64,000 bases of DNA from Andrena cerasifolii (taxonomy: Eukaryota > Arthropoda > Insecta > Hymenoptera > Andrenidae): positions 9,809,433-9,873,432 of the forward strand of contig NC_135120.1 in assembly GCF_050908995.1 (NCBI RefSeq). Reading direction: 5' to 3'. This document shows, piece after piece, positions 25,019-35,681 of this stretch (positions within the stretch are counted from its first letter, which is position 1; every line of letters begins with the position of its first letter). Below the pieces are notes generated by a model. That model made no database searches and was not told the DNA's origin. It was given only the letters and a program-made list of their open reading frames with translations. The position numbers and the translations under genes are program-made.

Positions 25019-27140
25019 ATACTTTGAACAGAAATAATTATACCGATCTCTGTCTGCGTCGCATAGAGCGCAGAGTTTACTCGAACGAAACGAATGATAC
25101 GTAGCGTGCGTAGCGTTGGATTTCAAGCGGAGCAGAAGGCGACCAGGTACACGGTAATAAAGTTCAACTGAAGGATTCGTGGCCTTTAGACTTTCCCAAG
25201 CGACGAAACCTCTCCTGTCTCAGGACCCGGGGTTTTTCCGGAATTATGCACGTGGTACGCGTTTCCTTCGGTTTCGGAAGGAACGCGATCGTTGACGATT
25301 CATTCGGTCAGAAGTAAGCGGCTTGAGCGGTTGTGCTCTTCGTCCGCTCGACAGCTTTTCTGCAGAGAAGTTTTTGTGTTACATACTCAAATAAACAGTA
25401 TTCTTTGTTGAGTTTTATTAAGACGCCTGATTCATTACTACCCTCGCGTCTCTCACCTCAGATACCAGCGTGGTAACTAAAGCTAACATCGAATCCAAGG
25501 TGTCTATGATTCTTTATTAGAAACCAGTACTCCGGTAATTGTTACATAACGAGTGTTGCGCATTGAAAGCACGAATATCTCTGCTAAAATACTACTTGTC
25601 AAACTGCATACACAGTAATCATTACAGATATCACCCCAATACAAAAAAACGATACAAAAAATCTAGCAACCACATTAGTCCCTACAATTAATCGTCTCGG
25701 ATAGAGCTCCAGCTGAAAGATCGCAATCTGGGCGACTCGGGCGAATTAGCTCGCGTACGCCACGAAGGCTATGAAGACAATCGGATACAGCTGTGAGCAA
25801 CACGAGGCTGTATTTTCCCGGCGGGAATCGTGCACTTCCGACCAGCGGTCTAGCATTTTCTTGTGGCGGGAACGCGGATAGAGCACGGCTAGATGGACGG
25901 CGGAGTGCTGGCTCTCTTTTGTAAGAGTATCGATGAATAAACAGGCAGAGTTGCGATAAAGCGCCCGGAGCTGTCCGGTTCCATGGAGCGCGTTCTGCAT
26001 GCGAGAGACCGAGGGTAAATGACGGAGGTGGCAGCGTTGATGATGGTGGTGATGCGAAACATGATAATAATAATGACGACGTAGACGTCGCCGGGAATGA
26101 AACGGACACGCGTCTACCCGCGTCGTCCAGCAGTTTTATGCCGGCGATCTCTCGGGCTGAAGGCGGAATGAAACGCCGCTGAAACGCGATGATCGAAGAG
26201 CACACTTGTACCACCCTCACTCCTCTATCCCCCGCTTGTTCAGCTGGTCGCGGGAACCGCCATTATCTCCATCTAATTTCCCTCCTCCGACGACTTTGGG
26301 CAACGGAATAATTGGAATGGAACGGAGGGGAGAAGCGGCACCCCGAACCCTCCAGCTACCAATGCTCGAATCAAGTTATACCACCCACGTGACTCGCCCC
26401 CCGTCGATCGGATTACATTGGCAATGGGTACGGTTTGTTGTGCCCCATCGCGGTGCATCGAGGATCTTAATGCACCGCGAAAGAGGAGACCGTTCCCCCC
26501 CGTTTCGATCCTCGATTGTTACCGTGGTTGATTTTTTTGGCGCTTGGCTGACCCCACGCGTACCTAGACTACTTGGAACATTCTGAAATGATTATTTCCA
26601 TCGGTACCTGAGCGAGCAGTCGCAGACCGAGGGTGGAGGTGGAAATTTTTAAATGAAATTTTATTACCTTGGAAACGGTTTGGAGTAGTGTCCCTTCTCG
26701 AGAAAGCATTCTCGAGAATTTCTCGAGAAATATGATCTTATTTCTGATTTCTCGAGAAACAAAAAATATGGAGAAATCAGGTACACTAGTTTGGAGTGTC
26801 TTCGGATAGTTTCTGGAAAACGTCGGTAGTATTGTTCGAGTATTTATGAATGTTTTCTCGGGACGTGTTAAACAGGAAGGTGTGAACGACTTGAGACGGT
26901 ATTTCGTTTAAACTTGCGTCACTTAAAGTGTTGATGTAGAAGTATACGAAGGAGATCGTGTAACGAATTTCTGGAGAGCAAATCGTTCTTGAAGAATACT
27001 ATTTTTATAATTCTTGAAGATTTTACGTCCTGTATAATACGAATACAGTGTTGGTAGAGTTATAGATATAATAACCGAAAGGCCCTTCGGAACACGCGAA
27101 TTCTCTTGGACGCTGGTGTATACTTTTCATATCTTTGCAG
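25019..27140. other. No gene seen upstream of exon A
   Basis: A 181-codon reverse frame (25675-26220) has no motif. Earlier exons of the A-E gene may lie here but none could be supported. Confidence 0.45.
26693..26760. repeat. Cluster of TTTCTCGAGAAA palindromes
   Basis: TTCTCGAGAA occurs four times, at about 26695, 26710, 26720 and 26749, each self-complementary. Possible clustered protein-binding site or local duplication. Confidence 0.6.
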
Positions 27141-27356
27141 GAGGAGTACAGCCAACGCAGACGCCTATCTACTCCCAGCGGCAGTCCCAGTCCGCCCAGG
27201 CCGACAAGGCTGTCAAGATCTACGGGCACGCTCACCAGAGAAGAGGATACCTTTTGCGAGTCGAGCAACACCCTCACCAGGGAGAACCAGGGACAGGAAG
27301 CTGAACGAAAGGGCTGGTTCAAGTCCCTTTCCAGGAAGAACAAGTCGAACATGAAA
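27141..27356 (+). CDS. Internal coding exon A, unidentified basic Ser/Arg-rich protein
   Basis: The exon follows a good acceptor (pyrimidine-rich, ending TTTGCAG) and ends before a strong donor (GTAAGC at 27357). It is 216 bases, phase 0 at both ends, giving 72 residues beginning EEYSQRRRLSTPSGS. It has a Ser/Pro/Arg-rich stretch (TPSGSPSPPRPTRLSRSTG), an acidic middle (TREED), and a basic end containing GWFKSLSRKNKS. No folded domain is visible, so disorder is likely; Ser/Thr-Pro sites suggest phosphorylation (inference). The GWFK motif followed by Lys/Ser recurs at the end of the last exon. Earlier exons and the start codon were not located with confidence; they lie upstream of 27141. The family is not recognised. 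Confidence 0.85.
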
Positions 27357-28566
27357 GTAAGCTTCGAGTTTCAAAGGAGCTTGCGAGAGTGTTTACCTCA
27401 GAAGATTTAATTATTTAACCCTCGGTTGTCACACCTACTTTTTCGAACGTCGTTGTCGCACTGGGTCAATTTGACCCTGCCAATTTTCAAACAGTTGTCC
27501 TTTAAAATCTATTTGTTAAATTAAGTCTGAAAAATTCTGAGATAAAGTTTGAACATTGTAGAATACATCGAGCTAAAAGTGTGCCGTTTAATCGCGAATT
27601 AGTTTCGACCCGGGGGCCAGGGGTAGGTCGTAAGATTTTACGACGGCTCATCGACTGCGGGCGCTGCCCGTCACCCGGTTCGAAGTCAACTGCGCACGAT
27701 GCCCACGCCCCCCCTTCTTCCGCGGGAATAGGGGGCACTCGAACGCCGTGGAAGTCTCTGAAGTCGGGCATTTTTCGCGGGTAGCATCCGATAACGAGCG
27801 GAGGGATCGTGGGTCCGGTTATCGGGTTCGCGGGGCGAGCCAGGGAGAGCGGGGCCCGGCGCGGCGCGCGCATTCATCAGTCAGCGCGGGTCGCTACGGA
27901 GCGGAGCCATTAGGCCGGTACAACCTCCAATTACCAGTTTGATTAAATGCTTAACTAACTCCGCGCTCTGTGGTTTAATTTAATCGCGAGATTAAGTGCC
28001 GATCAGGGGGGCTGCCTAGCTTTAACCATCGGCCCGCGGAATAATCTCTGTCAGGGCACCGAGATATCCCCGATCCTTCTGGCTCCGCGGGCCCGATAGC
28101 CGTTCGTTCGAGATGATTGCGTGCGCGTGAATCTGCCCGTGGACAATGATCTATCGTGGCCAGTCGAACATGGGCCTCGGCACGACGGAGGGGGCGAGCG
28201 AGCGGATTATGACTCATGAGGGCGCCACGGATGGAAACGAGCGGGGATGCTGCGATTTTTCTCAGCCGCGCGAAGAATACACCCTTTGTGCTCGGGTGTA
28301 TTGTATTTCGTCTAGCCAGCGCGGAGGCACAGTTGGGCACTCTTCGAGGCTCTTACTCTTTCTCGCTCTGCGAGCACGGAGCGCACGTTTCCCTTAGTCT
28401 TCCTAGTTGTAACCCCAGCCACTTTCAATATCTCCTTGTCGATGATGCTTACGATACAAGCTTCTCTTTGGTTGCATCGATGCCCCACCCCCTCGCTCGT
28501 TGCCCTGAACCCGGCGATTTTTGCCACGAACCGTGACCGTTACCAGCGATATTTTCGTTGTTCCAG
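27357..28566 (+). other. Intron between exons A and B, with GC-rich stretch
   Basis: Bordered by GTAAGC and TTCCAG. A single piggyBac-like end lies at 27415. Bases 27590-28420 are GC- and CpG-rich and could hold an alternative promoter or enhancer. Open frames here show no coding character. Confidence 0.6.
27415..27480 (+). mobile_element. piggyBac-like terminus (single end)
   Basis: TTAA at 27415-27418 is followed by CCCTCGGTTGTCACACC and an internal small palindrome GGGTCAATTTGACCC. CCCTCGG is shared with the TTAA-flanked element at 20339. No matching right end was found, so this is a truncated copy or a chance match. Confidence 0.35.
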
Positions 28567-28727
28567 GCGGTGGATAAGAAGCCGAGTATACCGGAGAGCG
28601 AGATCTTAACGACTGGCACAGAGGACGAGGAAGCCTCGTCCGCGCCTGAGCGGGTCTCCGTGCAGAAGAACCTACGCTTCTTCGGCGATACGGATCAGGA
28701 GTCCGTTTCGTCGAATAGAGACCGCAG
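28567..28727 (+). CDS. Internal coding exon B, same gene
   Basis: The acceptor is TTCCAG just before 28567 and the donor GTGAGA starts at 28728. The exon is 161 bases, entering in phase 0 and leaving two bases (AG) that the first base of exon C completes to an Arg codon. It encodes AVDKKPSIPESEILTTG, then an acidic stretch (TEDEEASSAPERVS), then KNLRFFGDTDQESVSSNRD. The mix of acidic residues and Ser/Thr again suggests a disordered, regulated segment. KNLRFFGDTD is the most distinctive string for a database search. I do not recognise the family. Confidence 0.85.
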
Positions 28728-29099
28728 GTGAGACTGATACGCGCGTTATCTTGCGGTCGGGGAATTACGGAGGGCGTAGGAAGCGCGACGGAGGAGCGAT
28801 GTGTCGGTAAACTGTTTTACCAGGCCGCTTGTTTGCGGGAGACAAGGGGGAGAGAACTGTTTAGTTTGTGCAGTATTGTGCGAGTTCAGAAGGCGTGCGC
28901 CTTGGCCACTGGATTTCAATGTAGAATAACATTTAGTTATTGCAAAGTGCGAAGGGAGTATCTTAATGGAATATGGAAAGCTAATGGTTAATGAATAAAG
29001 TTAATTAATAGGTACAGATTATAAAATGAATTGGAGGATTAAGGGAAAATAGTGTAGGAATAGGTTTCGTAATTTCAATATCTTTCGGGAGCCACGGAC

Positions 29100-29197
29100 A
29101 AGAGGACCCCGGGTGATGGGACTCGAACCCATGATTCTGCGGATCCTTTGCGTACTGGTCAGCCGCCTAACCAACTCCACCAACGCCGACCCCCCGA
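29100..29197 (-). repeat. tRNA-derived (SINE-like) sequence
   Basis: Read on the minus strand there is an A-box-like TGGTGGAGTTGGTTAGG and a perfect B-box/T-arm (ATGGG TTCGAGT CCCAT). The acceptor strands do not pair and no anticodon stem can be formed, so it is not a working tRNA. A related sequence lies at 24130-24205, supporting a dispersed pol III-derived SINE. It sits in the intron between exons B and C. Confidence 0.55.
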
Positions 29198-29471
29198 GGT
29201 CTCTTATTCCGAGCTCCCTCTTATGGGTGTTCCTGATCCCATAATAGAGTATGAGTTGATATTTTTAATTAAAAATTCATTCATGAAGATAGCATCGGTT
29301 GAAATCAGATGGTTCAAGTGTATGGTTGCGCGTGTATACTCATAAGTCGAGTTTAGATTCCAGAGTCGCTATTAGTTTCTGGGGATGTGCTCGTGGGATA
29401 AAAATGCCCATGCTCCGAGCCCTGCGGGCACGAGGTGAATCAGTTGGTGTGTAATTATTCGCGCGTTACAG

Positions 29472-29686
29472 AAACAAACGAGCCGACGACCACCATGCCT
29501 GTTCAGGGCGTGACGTTACGAATTCGAGCCGCCACAATTTGGGCATCCTCTCGCCACCACGGAAACCGCCGAGACTCGCTGAGAGCGCGTTGTCCTCCGG
29601 CGAGAGTACGACTGGAGATAGCAGCCAGCAGAGTCAAAACTCTCAGAGATCGCAGAGATCCGTAGTGTACCTTCATGCTGCTACAG
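29472..29686 (+). CDS. Internal coding exon C, same gene
   Basis: The acceptor is TTACAG ending at 29471 and the donor GTGAAG starts at 29687. It is 215 bases: the first base completes an Arg codon with exon B and the last base opens a Val codon with exon D. The reading frame gives NKRADDHHACSGRDVTN, then SPPRKPPRLAESALSSGES, then a Ser/Gln-rich run (DSSQQSQNSQRSQRS) and VVYLHAAT at the end. SPPRKPPR resembles an SH3-ligand polyproline motif (inference). The VVYLHAAT string continues across the junction into exon D as VGEIPG and looks like a conserved motif. Confidence 0.85.
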
Positions 29687-29884
29687 GTGAAGCTTCTAAA
29701 TTCAATTGCAATAAACTAGCGGGGCTATCGGGTAGAATATACAGGTTGCTCCACTAGAAACAGAAACACCTAACTTATCCCAGCGTTCACGAAGGAATCG
29801 ACTTGAGAAACCTCCCATCACTCGCGAATCCTTATTTCACCACCTTCCTTGACGTGACAACTTCTATACATGCAGTCGGGCAAT

Positions 29885-29937
29885 ATTTGATGAAAGTAGC
29901 GATGGGTTAGAACGTACCACAAGTATTTTTGTTTGAA
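29885..29937 (-). repeat. 53-bp dispersed repeat, copy 3
   Basis: The reverse complement starts TTCAAACAAAAATACTTGTG and ends CTACTTTCATCAAAT, matching copies at 5765 and 18211. It lies in the intron between exons C and D and is the most diverged copy. Confidence 0.6.
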
Positions 29938-30134
29938 TGCGTATCTTCCGAATTCAAGGAAACGAATATTATGTATTTCCAAGCATACGTGGAACTTTTT
30001 CCACTATTCAAGTTAAGTTTTCCCCATATTAGATAGTAAGTGTCTTAATTTCGAAGATTCGAGGAAATATATTTGTAATACATATTTAAACATTTTTGCG
30101 GGGAAATGAAATATTAAATGTTTCTGTGTTTTAG

Positions 30135-30410
30135 TGGGCGAAATACCCGGCCCCAATGACAGACGCAGGGCGGCGAGCAGGGAGGAATTAAATCGACCCC
30201 TACAATCGCACACGAGGACAGTGTCAAGGAGCGTGAGCGTTCTCGCGCCATGGAAGCCGAGACACTATAGGGAGCCCTTCGAAATCAATTACGATCAACA
30301 ACTGCATCCAAAGCCGATGGCGACGATGAAACGCAGGCAGAGAAGTCGCGAAACCCTCAGTCGTCGGGGTAAAGATGCTCGACGAAGCAAGGACAATCTC
30401 TCGAAAACCG
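30135..30410 (+). CDS. Internal coding exon D, same gene
   Basis: A long pyrimidine tract ending TTTTAG precedes the exon and GTGAAT follows at 30411. It is 276 bases; its first two bases finish the Val codon begun in exon C, and its last G opens a Gly codon finished by exon E. It encodes VGEIPGPNDRRRAASREEL, a Ser/Thr-rich stretch, the aromatic segment APWKPRHYREPFEINYDQQL, and a very basic end with RRQRSRETLSRRGKDARRSK. The aromatic segment is the best candidate for a folded or binding motif. Several RxxS strings could be basophilic kinase sites (inference). Confidence 0.85.
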
Positions 30411-30629
30411 GTGAATATTACCAAAACATAATAATCAACTGCAGTTTAATGCGCAGAACACGATAGAAGGCAACTCCTCCAAAAGTAACTCGAAACTGTT
30501 GTACAAGTTTCTTTCCACGGTTTATTGGGAGGACCATCAAATTTTAATTTAATTGTAAACTTTAATATTTTATGTGTCAAAATAAAAGGAAAATTAAGAG
30601 TAACGAAATTGCGATGGAGCTTTCACTTT

Positions 30630-30936
30630 GGGGCTGTCCTTAAATTACGTAAGGGTAATTTTTGCGATTTTACATATATTCCTCCCCCTTTCTTACGTAA
30701 TATTTTTCACATTGTATTTTTTCAGTTATTAAAATACTTTTAAAGGTTTATATAATTCATTGAATTCGGTCTCGTGTGTGCGATGCAAGATCGCTTTTTA
30801 GAAAATCGCACATTGAAAATTAGGTTACAAAAATCTTACGTAAAACGGTACCTGACTCCTCCCCCTTGTAAGTAAACGTAAGAAATTCGCGATTCCTTCC
30901 TAACTAAAACTCCTTACGTAACTTAAGGACGACCCC
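30630..30936. mobile_element. Non-autonomous DNA element in last intron (307 bp)
   Basis: The left end GGGGCTGTCCTTAAATTACG and the right end reversed GGGGTCGTCCTTAAGTTACG continue as TAAGG on both sides. TTT flanks both ends, possibly a 3-bp duplication. The interior repeats CTTACGTAA. The superfamily is uncertain. Confidence 0.75.
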
Positions 30937-30954
30937 TTTTTAGTTACCTATTAA

Positions 30955-31065
30955 TGACTAAAAGTTCGGGTCAGAAGCGCCTAAACGCGACAACGCGGCG
31001 TTCAGTGGCGCGCGTTGCGTTAGTTGCGTAGTTCACTAAGTCTGCCTACAGACGCCGTTCAACCA
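30955..31065 (+). repeat. Dispersed repeat family R1, truncated copy 3
   Basis: Starts AAAAGTTCGGGTCAGAAGCG, then has GTTCAGTGGCGCGCGTTGCG, matching the first half of copies 1 and 2. The GCGCATGCGC half is missing. It lies in the last intron, directly after the 30630 element. Confidence 0.5.
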
Positions 31066-31140
31066 CCCTGCATTTAGATTAGGAAATTGGTATGTTGCGG
31101 CTAAGCCTAGCTCTTACTAATCTGAGAATTTCGCTTGCAG

Positions 31141-31334
31141 GCACAATCAATCGCAGTACGTTGAAATCAAAGGACAAGCAGAAGGTGGATAGAACCGTTT
31201 CCACGGAATCGCTGGCCACCAAGTCACGGGGCGTTAATTCGAAACCAGATCTAAGCAGGTCGACATCCGTTCCACGTGATCCGAACAAGAGCGCGGGATG
31301 GTTCAAGCTGAAGAGCAAGAAGTCCCGGGCTTGA
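31141..31334 (+). CDS. Last coding exon E with stop codon, same gene
   Basis: The acceptor is TCGCTTGCAG ending at 31140. The first two bases complete the Gly codon from exon D. The frame runs to TGA at 31332-31334 and encodes GTINRSTLKSKDKQKVD, RTVSTESLATKSRG, and the C-terminus DPNKSAGWFKLKSKKSRA. The terminal GWFKLKSKK echoes GWFKSLSRKNK in exon A, so the protein carries this short basic-aromatic motif twice, possibly a membrane- or acidic-partner-binding element (inference). Across the five exons the coding length is 1062 bases, 353 residues plus stop. Confidence 0.85.
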
Positions 31335-32835
31335 AGGGGAGGCCATTGATGAATGCTAGTCTTGAGTTTCATAAGTAATTCGTAATCGTAAGGGATTAAA
31401 CGATAAACACGCGTCGCCGATCCGCCGCATGCTCGCGGTGAATAATTCTACGAGCTGCTATTATCATATTCTTTTTATTCTTCTAATGTACAATGCAAAC
31501 GTCGGACACGGACCAATTAATAATCATATTAACCGAGCGTAAGTCCAACGCGTAATTGTAGCCACGATCGATGTAGAATCAATTACGCCGAGCGAGGACA
31601 ACGGCCACACGCGGACTCGTAACAAAATGTAAAACCAACTAAATATGTACACGTACTTAAACATGTTCTTATTCCCTTGAATTAACATTGTCAGCTGTCG
31701 CGACATAACGAATGGATTTGAATTGCGAACAGGAAGGAACCAAGAGAAAGGGGAAAGCATATACTTGGAATGTAAAAACACTGAATAAAATAGAAATTTT
31801 TCGTTCTGATCTGAAAACCTTCGAAGATACATTTCGCCTACAACAACGGAGCCCTTCTCTCTGCCAAGTTTAAGAAATTAAATTTGCTGCGTGAGACTAG
31901 AGTGCGTTCGCGATTGTTGTAAGTCACTTTCCTCTCATAACGAGCATGTTATTCATCGTTCAGTAAGCTCGCAGCTGCATTCTAATGATGGAAATTAATC
32001 CACGAGTGTGTTCATGATAAATGATGAACGTGGGGCGTGTGGTTTATAGAAAAGAAAAACGAAGGAAATTATGTCATTCCACCCGTGAATCAGAGTGCCA
32101 TTTCTCCTAAGTATATACGCATTGTTCCACGACAAATCAAAATTCTTTTTCAACGTGCAAGGGTATTCTAATCTACAGACATAAGAGGTAATACGTTTTA
32201 AGATAATTAAGGTATAGTATAACGGCGTGAAAGTAAAAAATTATTTTTTAAATTGTGTTTCAACAATCATATTGTAAAAGATAATCAGCGGTTATGTATA
32301 ATTCCTGAATGTTTTATTGTGCATAGATCAAGCTGATCTTACTTACATACACTAATTGTAAATATTTGTAATAATAATCTTTATTTCTAACTGTCTTCAT
32401 TTTACTTTATTTTGTCTCCATTTAATTTTTCTTCTTCGCTTATCAATAATCATAGCCTATGTGCGAGGCAATCGTGGAAACGAAATATCGATGCTATAGC
32501 TGCGGTTAAAACACGTTCACTAACGGAATACACAAGACCGAGATCTGTTTTACTGTGGTACACTATCATTCTCAACTCTCTGCAACTTTCATTCTTATTC
32601 GATGCTATTTTCGTTGTATGTATATAATACAATTACTGTTTGCATGTAAATATCATGAATATATGGACAGTTTAAAGTTATCCATCGATACGTTTGCATT
32701 ATCTATTAACATAGCCATTATTTCATCATAAGTGTAAGAAGGAATGTTGAATACCTACAGATCGAAGTCTCAGTATGAAAATTGTCTTTTGTAATACGGT
32801 TATTAATTTGAAATAAATAAATGAACATAATACCA
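31335..32835 (+). other. Probable 3' untranslated region with two polyadenylation signals
   Basis: AT-rich sequence with no coding signal follows the stop codon. AATAAA occurs at 31784-31789 and again at 32812-32817, where it overlaps a second AATAAA (AATAAATAAA). Either could end the transcript; the second gives a UTR of about 1.5 kb. This is position-based inference. Confidence 0.45.
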
Positions 32836-34022
32836 CAAAAGTGGTATAGGATAGACCCAAACATTTTATGGGAGAATTAGATGCAGGGGTGCACTAATTT
32901 CATGTGGACTACTTTATAGTTCAGTTTTATAAAAGTCTCGGATATAAAGCTCAAGAAATGATTGGTTTGGCACGGAATGTCTTATCATATCAATGTATCC
33001 AACCCGCCAAAAACAAGGCGCTATGTTTAAATTCATTGAAATTTCAATTCCCACCGTTACGAGCGCTGTGATCTGTTTCGACACAGACTATACCTCGTCT
33101 GTGTCACCAGTTTATGGGGTCCCAAGATCCTATTACCATTTTAGCGTCACATGCAACGTTAACAGTGAAGTCTGGAAACAGATTGTAACGCTACGCGTGG
33201 TAGGAATTAGAATTCAACACGTGTAAAACTAGGTCATTCGAAAGCCGCGACTTACAAATGATTCTGTTACAGTAACAATTTAAAGATCGTTTTATAAACG
33301 TATTCCGTGCAACGACCGAGAAGGAAGGATCACAACAAAACAAGAACCCATTCGCCTTTTACCCTTGCTGTCCTATTCGTGTCTATTAAAAGCAAAACAA
33401 ATTTATATAAACAACAATATTTATGGAAGACATGCTTTCATGATGTAACGTGGAATACCTCGCCAAGGACGTACAGAGTTCAAAACCATCGAAGAAATCG
33501 ACGAAATGAAATAAATCATGCAAAAACATCGAAGAAATACTTACCTGAAAAAGAATATAATTCTGATTAGATATCTAGACCCAACCAAACTCGCTGAATG
33601 TAAGTTTTGCTCGATCTGGACCCTTAAACTAGATCGTAGGCTTTAGCTTGATATCGTTTTGCAAGACGCAATGCTTGAGAAACGTTACCAAGGAACCGGG
33701 CACACCAACGCGGAGGTACCTATGAAAGTGACCCATCCCGAAACAAACACCGATCCCATCCACCCACCATTTCAATACTCATCGCGTCCGTCATTGCCTG
33801 CAATGCATGCTTACAATGAGGGAAACGATGATTTGACTCTACTATTAATGACAACCGCGAACGCGAAAGTGAAATCGAAAGAGAGATAGACTGAAGATTA
33901 TCGTCGAGCTCTCTGCACTCTCTCATACATCTTTACAATTATCTTATTTAAATCTAAACGCACGCATCCCTCGACGACTTGCCCGATGATTCGTTGGAAA
34001 TTTCGCGTGAATATATTAACTC

Positions 34023-34402
34023 TATGTCAAACTCTCTCTCTAAACAAGTCACACGTATACAAGTACGCACACACCTTTCAGCATTTCAACACATTTCAGA
34101 GTAGTTGCTGAGTTGGACGCTGTTCATGAGCAGATGCCACTACATTCGGACCTCAAATTATCGGTCGGTAATACAGTTTGGGTGGCGACACCACAGACGA
34201 GGTATAGAATAGACGCATCACCTTATGGGACTTCGTGTCGCCACCCAATCTGTGTTACCGACCCATAATTTCAGGACTGAATTTAGCGACCTCTGTTCAT
34301 GAACAGCGTCCAACTCAGCAACTACTCTGAAATGTGTTGAAATGCTGAAAGGTGTTGCGTACTTGTATACGTGTGACTTGTTTAGAGAGAGAGTTTGACA
34401 TA
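34023..34402. mobile_element. Near-perfect hairpin element, 168-bp arms
   Basis: Arms 34023-34190 and 34236-34402 are almost exact reverse complements (outer TATGTCAAACTCTCTCTCTA; inner GGGTGGCGACA). The 45-base spacer holds the ACAGACGAGGTATAGAATAG motif found elsewhere in this complex. One stretch near 34125-34150 differs between arms. Fold-back transposon is the simplest reading. Confidence 0.8.
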
Positions 34403-35681
34403 AGAGGGTAGGCTTTTGTTACGGTATGCTTTGGCTCGGTTGGTCAACGACTCACGCGGATTTCTCTCCGAAAATCCATTTCGTGGATCAAGACACTATG
34501 GCGTTCAGAAATGGCAGTTCTTCAAAGCCCGTGCAAGCTATAAATTGCAAGATGACATTGTTTATTAGCACTTTGCGTACCCTTGCGAACCCTTTCACGT
34601 ATCGTGCGCCGAAAAAAGTATTAAAAATTCACGCTGTTACTGATATTCCCACAAGTTTCTAATGCACTGTTTAATCATTCCAGTGAAGTAATAATAATTG
34701 GATTCCGTTTGCTCCTAATATTAGTTTACCGCCAACACTGAAATTTACAGTAAAATCTAATTTTAAAAGTCTCGCAGAAAGTTGCATGATGCACGAGTGT
34801 CTTAAAAGTTTGTCTAGCCCTGAGAAATTCATCGGTTCAGTGAAGTGTGTGCATGGCATAGTGCATATTATCTCGTGATTTCTTAATTCGCGCATCAATT
34901 TCATCGATTACTGGACCATGTGGGAGGCCTTTTAATTTAACAGGATTCCATTCAGATATACCCGTTACTTAGAAGACTTTTTCAGAAACTGAAGGATGTT
35001 TAAAAACAGAAAATGATTTTGTAATCGTGTGCAACGCGATTGTAGAGTCAGTGCCTGTGCCTGCCAAAAAGTGTTTCATAGAGTACCGTGCCTCTACGTG
35101 TTAGTGATGCGAACGCGAATTCCCATAAGGTGATAGGTCTATCGTTTTAGCCTATACTTCGCCGATGTTAGTAACTAAGGGGGAGAAACAAGTATCTCAC
35201 TCATATTTCTCCAAATATTCCTGCAACTATTCACTTACACTAAGTTCAACTAAAACGTATTTATACATTATAAATAATACTACGTGATATGTATAAGCAT
35301 TAACATTAATGTATCGAACGATTAAACATTGAGAATAAAAGAGAATTCAGTCGGCGCAGAAAATCATTTGCAAATCCAAGGCCAAATGTTACAAATTGCT
35401 TGATATCTCGAGTTCTATCGATTATAGTTAATAATAATTTATACTGGGCGGTTAGTGTAAATGTTGTTAACATTATTTGTCACAGCAATAGCCACTGGAA
35501 TGGATATTTTAGCCGAAAATCCATTTTTGCCGAAGAATTCGCTGGATTTCGCAATTGTAACTAACCGTCGACCTTGTTTTGATCGGGGGACATCATTCCT
35601 CGAAGTCTACATAAGGAGCTCACAGATCTTCGTGTACTCAGTCGTCGTCGGTCCTCCGGTCTTGAAGGACCTCCGGGAACC

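Noticed and set aside
25675..26220. 181-codon minus-strand frame
   Set aside because: No motif, no codon bias, overlapped by another long frame.
29105..29190. Functional tRNA on the minus strand
   Set aside because: T-arm is perfect, but acceptor and anticodon stems do not form.
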